Below, in pieces: positions 1 to 5,622 of a stretch of DNA of 5,780 bases. Origin of the DNA: Actinomycetes bacterium (GTDB taxonomy: Bacteria > Actinomycetota > Actinomycetes > S36-B12); assembly GCA_030425745.1 (NCBI GenBank), contig JAUHZW010000141.1:1-5780 (forward strand). The letters run 5' to 3'. The notes under the pieces were generated by a model. That model was not told the origin of the DNA. It did not search any database and worked only from the letters and a program-made list of their open reading frames with translations. The position numbers and the translations under genes are program-made. Numbering within the stretch: the first letter of the stretch is position 1; the number at the start of each line of letters is the position of its first letter.

Positions 1-194
1 AGATCGAGCTCTTCACCCGGCTCGAGGAGTACCCGCTGGGCGTCTACACGCTGCCCAAGCACCTCGACGAGAAGGTGGCGCGCCTGCACCTCGACGCCCT
101 CGGCGTCGGCCTCACCGAGCTGAGCAAGCCGCAGGCCGAGTACCTCGGCGTCGACGTGGCCGGCCCGTACAAGCCGGAGCACTACCGCTACTGA
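1..194 (+). CDS. ahcY: S-adenosylhomocysteine hydrolase, C-terminal end (partial)
   Basis: This is the last 63 codons of adenosylhomocysteinase, read in the frame that starts at base 3 and ends with TGA at 192-194; the rest lies to the left of the window. The enzyme is cytosolic and NAD-dependent and splits S-adenosylhomocysteine into homocysteine and adenosine, which relieves product inhibition of methyltransferases in the methionine cycle. The tail is diagnostic: a TLPKHLDEKVARLHL stretch, then LGV...LT, and the terminal GPYKPEHYRY. In known structures the Lys and first Tyr of this KPxHYRY tail reach into the neighbouring subunit and contact its NAD; both are present (residues 57 and 61 of the visible part). 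The gene ends 18 nt before a strong hairpin. Family assignment is secure; only the C-terminus can be judged. Confidence 0.94.
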   Translation, partial: IELFTRLEEYPLGVYTLPKHLDEKVARLHLDALGVGLTELSKPQAEYLGVDVAGPYKPEHYRY

Positions 195-212
195 TGTAGC
201 TCAATCATCAAG

Positions 213-262
213 ACCTGCAGGGACCGTCACACCGCTCGCCGGTTGTGACGGTCCCTGCAGGT
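213..262. terminator. Bidirectional hairpin terminator between ahcY and the convergent small gene
   Basis: Two perfectly complementary 19-base arms, ACCTGCAGGGACCGTCACA at 213-231 and its reverse complement at 244-262, flank a 12-base loop (232-243) that can form a further CCG/CGG pairing. The hairpin lies 18 nt after the ahcY stop and 20 nt after the stop of the - strand gene, so it can serve both converging transcripts. Only a short T run (TTT at 262-264) follows on the + strand, and none of note on the - strand, as is common for actinobacterial terminators that rely on stem strength. Confidence 0.82.
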
Positions 263-282
263 TTCGGCGTTTGTGGAAGGCG

Positions 283-597
283 TTACTCGCCCTTCGCCCG
301 TTCTTCGGCATCGATCTCGGCCTGGATCTGACGCTTCGCCGCCTGGCTGGTGCGGTGCAGGAGCAGCAGACCGAAGACGATCGCCCCCGCGCCGCCGATG
401 GTGAAGACCATGTTGCCGCGGTACTGGCTGTCGCCGGCGATGTCCAGGCCCATGAGCAGATAGACGATCCCGACGAACGCGAGCACCAGGCCGATCGCCC
501 TCGGCATCGGGCTCATGCGGAGCCAGACATTGCGGGACGGGTTGCCCACGAGCCCCTTCTTCTTCGGGGGCTGGCCGCTGCCGGCGGGGGATGCCAT
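283..597 (-). CDS. Small uncharacterised protein with two membrane segments
   Basis: I do not recognise a named family for this 104-residue protein. It has a short polar, Pro/Lys-rich N-terminus (GQPPKKKGLVGNPSRNVWLRM, with a PPKKK cluster near residues 10-14), a hydrophobic segment at about 34-53, a short loop with DIAGDSQYRGN, a second hydrophobic Gly/Ala-rich segment at about 64-80, and a charged helical tail (about 81-104) rich in Gln, Glu, Lys and Arg. The basic residues before segment 1 and after segment 2 predict both termini in the cytoplasm with a short outside loop. The ATG at 597 is supported by a TAGGGT box six bases upstream, as for a leaderless message; the AGGA touching the ATG is too close to act as a normal ribosome site. 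It converges on ahcY and diverges from the protease gene. Coding status is supported by the composition (two clean hydrophobic segments) and by boundaries that fit the terminator; no function can be given. Confidence 0.84.
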   Translation of the reverse strand: MASPAGSGQPPKKKGLVGNPSRNVWLRMSPMPRAIGLVLAFVGIVYLLMGLDIAGDSQYRGNMVFTIGGAGAIVFGLLLLHRTSQAAKRQIQAEIDAEERAKGE

Positions 598-603
598 TCC
601 TCG

Positions 604-609
604 ACCCTA
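604..609 (-). promoter_or_regulatory. -10 box (TAGGGT) for the small membrane protein gene, leaderless type
   Basis: On the - strand TAGGGT is followed by exactly six bases and then the ATG at 597. The pattern TANNNT plus 6-7 bases plus start codon is the usual mark of leaderless transcription in actinobacteria, with the transcript beginning at or next to the A of ATG. No clear -35 hexamer is visible. It is assigned from sequence pattern only. Confidence 0.55.
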
Positions 610-615
610 CCCGCG

Positions 616-630
616 GCGCACGGAATGCGC
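616..630. repeat. Short inverted repeat between the divergent -10 boxes
   Basis: GCGCA at 616-620 and TGCGC at 626-630 form a perfect 5+5 inverted repeat with a 5-base spacer (CGGAA). It is centred at base 623, in the stretch where the -35 regions of both divergent promoters would fall. It could be an operator for a dimeric regulator. Arms this short arise by chance in GC-rich DNA, so this is only a candidate. Confidence 0.22.
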
Positions 631-646
631 GGGGGAGTGGGCCGCC

Positions 647-652
647 TAGTGT
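647..652 (+). promoter_or_regulatory. -10 box (TAGTGT) for the protease-mtrA-mtrB-lpqB run, leaderless type
   Basis: TAGTGT is followed by six bases (653-658) and then the GTG start at 659. This is the same TANNNT-N6-start layout as on the opposite strand. No ribosome-binding sequence precedes the GTG (the six bases are GGACGG right against it), which agrees with a leaderless message. It would be the only obvious promoter ahead of the four-gene run. No convincing -35 hexamer is seen. Confidence 0.55.
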
Positions 653-658
653 GGACGG

Positions 659-1420
659 GTGACCCGTGCTCCTGCCGACTATCCCGGATGCCCGGCGACG
701 GTGACGGCCGCGGTGGCCGAGGGCCGTGTGCTCCGCGCACCGACGTGGGGGCTGTGGGACGTCCTGATCGGCATGGTCGGGGCCATCGTCCTCGGACTCG
801 GCGTCGGTCTGGCCTTCCTCGTCACCGACACCCCGTTCGTCACCACTGCACTGCTCGGCACGCTGCTGCCGTGGATCGTCCTGGCGGGCTACCCGATCCT
901 CGTCGCACGGCTCAAGGGCAACGGTGCGCGCATCGACTTCGGGCTTCGCCTCACGTGGGGTGACACGGGGTGGGGAGTCATCGGGGGTCTTGTCTCCCTC
1001 CTCCTCGCGGGCATCGCGGCCGTGGTGACCCAGCAGTTCTTCCCGGAGGTCACCTCAGCGGCCGGCGAGGTCGCCGACGAGCTCACCGACCAGGGCGGAC
1101 GTGCCGCGGTGCTGATCTTCGCCGTCATGCTGATGGTGGGCGCGCCGATCGTGGAGGAGCTGTTCTTCCGGGGCCTGATGTTCTCGGCCCTGCGCAAGCG
1201 TGGCGTGGGGTCCGTCCTGACGATCATCATCTCGGCCGTCGTGTTCGCCGGATTCCACATCGAGCCCCTGCGATTCCTCGTGCTGCTGCCCTCGGGCATC
1301 GTGCTCGGATGGGTGCGGTGGCGCACGGGCTCGACCGGCGCCGCCATGGTGACGCACGGGATGATCAACGCCCCGGGCGCGCTTGCTCTCCTCGTGGGCG
1401 TGCCCGACGTGTCACCATAG
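659..1420 (+). CDS. CPBP-family intramembrane metalloprotease
   Basis: This 253-residue multi-spanning membrane protein belongs to the CPBP (CAAX protease / bacteriocin-processing, Abi) family of glutamate-type intramembrane metalloproteases related to Rce1. The three family motifs are intact: EExxxR as EELFFR (E166, E167, R171), FxxxH as FAGFH (F196, H200) and HxxxN as HGMIN (H233, N237). The Glu and His residues are those expected to bind the metal and activate water. Hydrophobic segments lie roughly at 35-55, 62-82, 104-125, 149-164, 184-200, 205-219 and 226-247, after a polar N-terminus of about 30 residues. GTG at 659 is chosen because a TAGTGT box sits six bases upstream. The stop is 4 nt before mtrA, so it is probably transcribed with mtrAB-lpqB. 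The substrate is unknown; bacterial members include bacteriocin-immunity and peptide-processing proteins. A role in processing a protein of this signalling system is inference from position only. Confidence 0.92.
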   Translation: MTRAPADYPGCPATVTAAVAEGRVLRAPTWGLWDVLIGMVGAIVLGLGVGLAFLVTDTPFVTTALLGTLLPWIVLAGYPILVARLKGNGARIDFGLRLTWGDTGWGVIGGLVSLLLAGIAAVVTQQFFPEVTSAAGEVADELTDQGGRAAVLIFAVMLMVGAPIVEELFFRGLMFSALRKRGVGSVLTIIISAVVFAGFHIEPLRFLVLLPSGIVLGWVRWRTGSTGAAMVTHGMINAPGALALLVGVPDVSP

Positions 1421-1435
1421 GTCCATGACGGTGAC
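1411..1435. promoter_or_regulatory. GTCACC/GGTGAC inverted repeat across the mtrA start (possible operator)
   Basis: GTCACC (1411-1416) and GGTGAC (1430-1435) form a perfect 6+6 inverted repeat with a 13-base spacer that contains the stop of the protease gene and the first mtrA ATG. Mycobacterial MtrA is reported to bind GTCAC-type motifs, usually as tandem repeats, so the half-sites have the right core but an inverted orientation. Both arms are also coding (Val-Ser-Pro before the stop, Thr-Val-Thr in mtrA), so chance is a real alternative. Confidence 0.22.
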
Positions 1436-2132
1436 CCCAGGGCTCGCTCCCGGATCGCGCGGACGCATCCTCGTCGTGGACGACGATGCCGCCCTGTCGG
1501 AGATGCTCGGCATCGTCCTGCGCGGAGAGGGATTCGAGCCGGTGTTCTGCGCCGACGGCGACGGGGCCGTCGCCGCGTTCCGCGATTCCCAGCCCGATCT
1601 CGTACTGCTCGACCTCATGCTCCCTGGACGCGACGGCGTGGATGTCTGCCGGGCCATCCGATCGGAGTCGGGGACCCCGATCGTCATGCTGACCGCCAAG
1701 AGCGACACCGTCGATGTCGTCGTCGGCCTGGAGTCCGGCGCCGACGACTACATCGTCAAGCCCTTCAAGCCCAAGGAGCTCGTGGCCCGGATCCGCGCGC
1801 GCATCCGTCGCAACGATGAGCCGACGAGTCAGATGCTGCACGTCGGTGGCCTCGACATCGACGTCACGGGGCACGTGGTCCGCAGGCGGGACGAGGTGCT
1901 GTCCCTGACCCCGCTGGAGTTCGATCTGCTCGTGTGCCTCGCGCGTAAGCCTGGCCAGGTGTTCACCCGCGAGGCCTTGCTGCAGGAGGTCTGGGGCTAC
2001 CGGCACTCGGCCGATACCCGACTCGTCAACGTCCACGTGCAGCGCCTGCGGGCCAAGGTCGAGGCCGACCCGGAGAAGCCGGAGATCGTGCTGACCGTGC
2101 GAGGAGTGGGCTACAAGGCCGGCAACGCGTAG
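1425..2132 (+). CDS. mtrA: DNA-binding response regulator MtrA
   Basis: MtrA is the OmpR/PhoB-type response regulator of the MtrAB system, which controls cell-wall turnover, division and replication-linked genes in actinobacteria. The 235-residue product has a receiver domain (about 14-128) with the acidic pocket DDD at 19-21, phosphoacceptor D63 in LVLLDLMLPG, switch T90 and K112 in KPFKPKELVAR. A winged-helix domain follows (about 137-233), with LTPLEFDLL, the recognition region TRLVNVHVQRLRAKVE and the ending TVRGVGYKAG. The stretches TPIVMLTAKSDTVDVV, GLESGADDYI and EVWGYRH match mycobacterial MtrA almost word for word. The ATG at 1425 gives a 13-residue lead before RILVVDDD. GTG at 1431 is a close alternative, since the only Shine-Dalgarno-like bases (AGG, 1419-1421) are 3 nt from the ATG but 9 nt from the GTG. 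An upstream TTG at 1383 overlaps the protease gene and is unlikely. The next gene, mtrB, starts 18 nt downstream. Confidence 0.96.
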   Translation: MTVTPGLAPGSRGRILVVDDDAALSEMLGIVLRGEGFEPVFCADGDGAVAAFRDSQPDLVLLDLMLPGRDGVDVCRAIRSESGTPIVMLTAKSDTVDVVVGLESGADDYIVKPFKPKELVARIRARIRRNDEPTSQMLHVGGLDIDVTGHVVRRRDEVLSLTPLEFDLLVCLARKPGQVFTREALLQEVWGYRHSADTRLVNVHVQRLRAKVEADPEKPEIVLTVRGVGYKAGNA

Positions 2133-2150
2133 TCGGCTGTCTGCATCGCC

Positions 2151-3878
2151 ATGTCCGGATTCCTGCATGTGGTGTCGCGGATCCTCCTCGCCGTGCCGAG
2201 GGCGATCGTGCGGCTGTGGCAGCGATCCCTGTGGCTGCGCGTGACCCTCACGGTCCTCGTCCTGTCTCTCCTCGTCGTCGGCGTGCTCGGGCTGTCCCTT
2301 CTCTCGCGCGTGACGACCGGTCTGCTCGACGCCAAGGAACGCATCGCGGTCGGTGAGGCCACCGCCGGTCTGGGTGAGGCCCGACGCATCCTCGACGCGG
2401 CTGACACCGGTGCATCGACCCCGGCCGCGGACCGCATCGTGGACAGCGTCGTCACCGCCCTCGCTGCCCGCGCAGGGTCACCGGCGACGTTCGACGTCCT
2501 CCTGCTCTCCTCCGACCCGTTGGTCGACGCTCCCGAGCGCGGCACCAACCTGGTGGCGGAGGCCTCCGTGCCGATCGACCTGAGGGCCGCGATCATCGAG
2601 TCCGATCGCCAGTCCTGGACGTACACCGACATCCAGTTCCTCGACGGGCGCAGCACCCCGGGTCTCATCGTCGGTGCTCCCCTCATCATCCCGACGGTCG
2701 GCCCCTACGAGCTGTATTACCTGTTCCCGTTGACGCAGGAGCAGGGGACGCTCGACCTGGTGCGCTCGTCCGTCATCGTGACCGGGCTGCTGCTCATGAT
2801 CCTGCTGGCGGTCGTCGCATGGCTGGTGACCCGACAGGTCGTGGTCCCGGTGCGTGCGGCCTCGCGCACCGCGGTGCGTCTCGCGGACGGCAACCTCGCC
2901 GAACGCATGCCGGTGCGCGGCACGGATGACCTCGCCCGCCTCGCCACGTCCTTCAACGTCATGGCCGAGAGCCTGGCGCGGCAGATCCGTCAGCTCGAGG
3001 ACCTCTCGCGAGTGCAGCAGCGCTTCGTGTCCGATGTCTCGCACGAGCTCCGAACGCCGCTCACCACGATCCGCATGGCCGCCGACGTCGTGTATGACGA
3101 TCGGGAGGAGTTGGACGCCCCGACCGAGCGGGCGGTCGAGCTGCTGCAGACCCAGCTCGACCGGTTCGAGGCGCTGCTCGCCGACCTGTTGGAGATCTCG
3201 CGCTTCGATGCCGGCGCCGCCGTACTGGACGAGGAGCCGATCGACCTCGTGACCCTCGTCCGTCGGGCGGTCGAGGCGGCCGCGCCTCTCGCCGACCATG
3301 CCGGGCTCGATGTCCGGCTCATCACCGCAGACCGCACCTGCCCGGTTCCGTGCGACCAGCGTCGAGTCGACCGCATCGTGCGCAACCTGCTGGAGAACGC
3401 CATCGAGCACGGCGACCTGCACGGCGTGGATGTGCGGGTGGCCCACAGCGACGAGGCCGCGGCCGTCACCGTCCGGGACTTCGGCGCCGGCCTGCGCCCG
3501 GGTGAGTCGAGTCTGGTGTTCAACCGCTTCTGGCGGGCGGATCCGGCGCGGGCCCGCACCACCGGTGGCACGGGCCTGGGGCTCGCGATCTCGCTGGAGG
3601 ACGCTCGCCTGCACGGCGGCTGGCTCGAGGCATGGGGTGAGCCGGGCAAGGGTGCCTGCTTCCGGCTGACCCTCCCACTCGACCGTGCACGTGGTTTCAC
3701 CGAGTCGCCGCTGCCCCTCGAGCCGCTGGAGGAGGAGTACAGCCCCGTGGTTCCGGACGAGGAGCGCTCCCCGGGTGCCCGGGACGACGCCCGGGACCCC
3801 CAGGCGGACGTGCGCGATCCTGCGGCCGCCTCGCCGGGGGCGAGCTTCGTCATCGAGGGCCCGGAGGGTCGGTCATGA
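2151..3878 (+). CDS. mtrB: Sensor histidine kinase MtrB
   Basis: MtrB is the membrane sensor kinase that phosphorylates MtrA. In the 575-residue product the order is: cytoplasmic N-terminus; membrane segment 1 (about 31-53); extracytoplasmic sensor region (about 54-204); segment 2 (about 206-227); HAMP linker (about 228-280, with PVRAASRTAVRLADGNLAERM); dimerisation domain with phosphoacceptor H298 in SDVSHELRTPLT; and the ATPase domain with N box RNLLENAIEHG (N412, N416), G1 box DFGAG (443-447), F box VFNRFWRAD (456-464) and G2 box GGTGLGLAI (472-480). LEAWGEPGKGACFRLTLPL and then SPLPLEP follow mycobacterial MtrB closely. A tail of about 65 residues after 510 is acidic and disordered-looking. 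The gene lies in the same frame as mtrA, 18 nt after its TAG. No ribosome-binding sequence is visible before the ATG, so translation may depend on coupling to mtrA; GTG at 2169 or 2172 would be later alternatives. The stop overlaps lpqB by ATGA. Confidence 0.96.
   Translation: MSGFLHVVSRILLAVPRAIVRLWQRSLWLRVTLTVLVLSLLVVGVLGLSLLSRVTTGLLDAKERIAVGEATAGLGEARRILDAADTGASTPAADRIVDSVVTALAARAGSPATFDVLLLSSDPLVDAPERGTNLVAEASVPIDLRAAIIESDRQSWTYTDIQFLDGRSTPGLIVGAPLIIPTVGPYELYYLFPLTQEQGTLDLVRSSVIVTGLLLMILLAVVAWLVTRQVVVPVRAASRTAVRLADGNLAERMPVRGTDDLARLATSFNVMAESLARQIRQLEDLSRVQQRFVSDVSHELRTPLTTIRMAADVVYDDREELDAPTERAVELLQTQLDRFEALLADLLEISRFDAGAAVLDEEPIDLVTLVRRAVEAAAPLADHAGLDVRLITADRTCPVPCDQRRVDRIVRNLLENAIEHGDLHGVDVRVAHSDEAAAVTVRDFGAGLRPGESSLVFNRFWRADPARARTTGGTGLGLAISLEDARLHGGWLEAWGEPGKGACFRLTLPLDRARGFTESPLPLEPLEEEYSPVVPDEERSPGARDDARDPQADVRDPAAASPGASFVIEGPEGRS
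3777..3797 (+). repeat. 9-bp direct repeat in the mtrB C-terminal tail
   Basis: GCCCGGGAC occurs at 3777-3785 and again at 3789-3797, a 12-base period that keeps frame. It encodes the start of an Arg-Asp run (ARDDARDP, then VRDP) around residues 543-557 of MtrB. The repeat lies in the disordered tail after the ATPase domain and looks like local duplication under weak constraint. Confidence 0.5.
3863..3868 (+). promoter_or_regulatory. Ribosome-binding site of lpqB inside mtrB
   Basis: GGAGGG ends 6 nt before the ATG at 3875 and is the clearest Shine-Dalgarno sequence in the window. It fixes the lpqB start and supports translational coupling with the mtrB stop (ATGA overlap at 3875-3878). Confidence 0.75.
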
Positions 3879-5602
3879 TCGGGCGGGTGGCTCGGGTGCT
3901 CGCGCTCGCCGTCCTCAGCGCGACGGTGGCAGCCTGCGCATCGCTGCCGTCGTCGTTCACGGCTCAGGTGCCGACCACCGGCCCCATCGAGCAGGGCGAT
4001 CAGGTGGGGGTCGATCCGGAGGACCAGTTCATCCGGGTGATCGCCCGGGCCCCGCTGCCCGGCATGTCTCCCGAGGAGATCGTGCAGGGCTTCCTGGATG
4101 CCTCGGCGTCGTTCGACGACGATCATGCGGTGGCCCGGGCCTACCTCACGCCCGCCGCCAGTCGAGCCTGGGACACCGACGCCGGTGTCACGGTCTACGA
4201 GGGGGTTCCGGCGCTGACGTCGCTCGGGGCGGCGGTGTCGTTCGCCGCTCCGCACTCGGGGAGCATCGAGCCCAATGGCCGCTACCTCGTGGCCTCCCCG
4301 GGCAGTGAGGTCCGCACCACCTTCTTCCTCGACGAGGTGGCCGGCGAGTGGCGCATCAGCCGGGTGCCGGAGGGCCTGCTGCTGTCACAGGTCGACGTGG
4401 ACCGTGCCTTCCGCAGCTTCGACGTCTACTTCTTCAACCCCGAGTTCCAGATGCTCGTGCCCGACCCGCGGATGATCCCGGTGATCGGCCCCGGTCTTGC
4501 GACCGCACTCGTCCGCCGCCTGATCGCCGGGCCCACGGAGTGGCTCCAGCCCGCTGTCCGCACGGGGTTCCCCGCCGCGGTCGGGCTGAACATCGATGCC
4601 GTGCCCATCGAGGCCGGCGTGGCGCAGGTGGACCTCACCCCGGCAGTCAACGAGGTCGACGATCAGACGCGGGAGGCGATCTCCCAGCAGCTCGTGTGGA
4701 CCCTGCGGCAGCTGCCCGAGGTGGACGCGGTGAGCATCACGGCAGCCGGCCAGCCGATGGTCGTCCCGGGTGTGCCGAATCCGCAGCCACGGGACGCCTG
4801 GCCGCAGGTGGACCCGAACGCGATGCCGGCCGGTTCAGTCGGCTACGTGACGCGTCCCGAAGGCGTGGTGCGCCTCGGCATCGACGAGGTGGCGCCCGTG
4901 CCCGGTGCCGCGGGCGAGGGGGGCACCACGCTCATCGACATCGCGGTGGCCCTCGACTCGACCTCACTCGCCGGCATCGACACCGAGGGAGCCGTGTGGC
5001 GCTCCCGGCTCGCCCTCGGCTCGGCGATGATCCAGATCCGAGAGGAGGGCCGTGCGGTGTCCCTCGCCTTCGACGGCTCGACCGATGTCTGGGTGGTCGA
5101 TGCGGACAACGGCCTCATCGCCGTGAGCCCTGACGGAACCTCCAAGCCGATCATCGTCGAGGGCCTGACCGGGCGAGCCGAGCTGCGTGCCGCGGTTCCC
5201 TCACGGGACGGCACCCGGGCAGCGCTCGTCGTGCGACGCGGTCCGCGGACGGAGGTGCTGCTGGCGCGCGTCGACCGCTCGACGCTCAGCCCGTCCGGGG
5301 TGCGCGTCGAGGCCCCGGTTCGGGTGGAGTCGCGGCTGGCCGAGGTGGTCGACGTGGCGTGGTCCGGTGCCGACGCGCTCACCGTGTTGGGCAGCGAGAG
5401 TGCCGGCAGCCTGCAGGTGTTCGAGATCGATCTGGCCCGTGGAACGGTGATCGCCGTCGGCTCCCCGGAGGCGCCGGTGAACGTCGGTGCGGCCCCGGGT
5501 CTGCGGACTCTGGTCGGGGCGGCCGACGGCCTGGTCTACGAGTTGGATGCTGCGGTGTGGTCTGAGCGGGTGCGCGGCTCAGCGCCGACTTACCCGGGAT
5601 AG
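3875..5602 (+). CDS. lpqB: Lipoprotein LpqB, extracytoplasmic partner of MtrAB
   Basis: LpqB is a lipoprotein anchored to the outer face of the membrane; in mycobacteria it interacts with the extracytoplasmic part of MtrB and affects MtrA phosphorylation. The 575-residue product, close to the 583 of the M. tuberculosis protein, begins with a type II signal peptide: Arg at 4 and 7, hydrophobic core 8-17 and lipobox VAAC with the lipidated Cys at 21. It continues with the family's N-terminal domain (PTTGPIEQG at 34-41, PEEIVQGFLDAS near 66-77, YLTPAASRAWD at 90-100). A GerMN-type domain follows (about 195-298, with LVRRLIAGPTEWLQPAVRTGFP and VAQVDLTPAV). The C-terminal part (about 320-575) is beta-rich and fits a beta-propeller, with blade-like repeats such as VSLAFDGSTDVWVVD and VVDVAWSGADALTVLG. 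The start is set by a GGAGGG site and the ATGA overlap with mtrB. It is the last gene of the run and faces comF. Confidence 0.96.
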   Translation: MIGRVARVLALAVLSATVAACASLPSSFTAQVPTTGPIEQGDQVGVDPEDQFIRVIARAPLPGMSPEEIVQGFLDASASFDDDHAVARAYLTPAASRAWDTDAGVTVYEGVPALTSLGAAVSFAAPHSGSIEPNGRYLVASPGSEVRTTFFLDEVAGEWRISRVPEGLLLSQVDVDRAFRSFDVYFFNPEFQMLVPDPRMIPVIGPGLATALVRRLIAGPTEWLQPAVRTGFPAAVGLNIDAVPIEAGVAQVDLTPAVNEVDDQTREAISQQLVWTLRQLPEVDAVSITAAGQPMVVPGVPNPQPRDAWPQVDPNAMPAGSVGYVTRPEGVVRLGIDEVAPVPGAAGEGGTTLIDIAVALDSTSLAGIDTEGAVWRSRLALGSAMIQIREEGRAVSLAFDGSTDVWVVDADNGLIAVSPDGTSKPIIVEGLTGRAELRAAVPSRDGTRAALVVRRGPRTEVLLARVDRSTLSPSGVRVEAPVRVESRLAEVVDVAWSGADALTVLGSESAGSLQVFEIDLARGTVIAVGSPEAPVNVGAAPGLRTLVGAADGLVYELDAAVWSERVRGSAPTYPG

Positions 5603-5622
5603 CGGGGGCAGCCGGCTAGTCG

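Noticed and set aside
821..843. Two direct GTCAC words 18 bp apart in the protease gene as an MtrA site
   Set aside because: Both encode the common Val-Thr pair within a coding region, far from any promoter signal; chance is the simpler explanation.
271..963. 230-codon + strand open frame over the small gene and the protease start
   Set aside because: It covers a real - strand gene and the start of the protease in another frame; the product is Arg/His/Gly/Ala-rich with no domain, typical of a GC-rich shadow.
1365..2168. 267-codon - strand open frame over mtrA
   Set aside because: It mirrors the whole mtrA gene and has low-complexity His/Gln/Arg composition.
2478..3614. 378-codon - strand open frame inside mtrB
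   Set aside because: It is antisense to the HAMP and kinase domains and results from strong third-position GC bias; no recognisable domain.
2990..4255. 421-codon - strand open frame across mtrB and lpqB
   Set aside because: It is antisense to two secure genes, and its product is Arg/Ser-rich without motif or membrane pattern.
3685..4308. 207-codon + strand open frame over the mtrB-lpqB junction
   Set aside because: It conflicts with both genes and the clear ribosome site of lpqB; the product is Arg/Gly-rich filler.
4348..5133. 261-codon + strand open frame inside lpqB
   Set aside because: It is a frame-shifted reading of the GerMN and propeller region, rich in Arg, Gly and Pro, with no start signal.
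2151..5602. mtrB and lpqB both encode exactly 575 residues
   Set aside because: The proteins are unrelated in domain content and the equal length is a coincidence.
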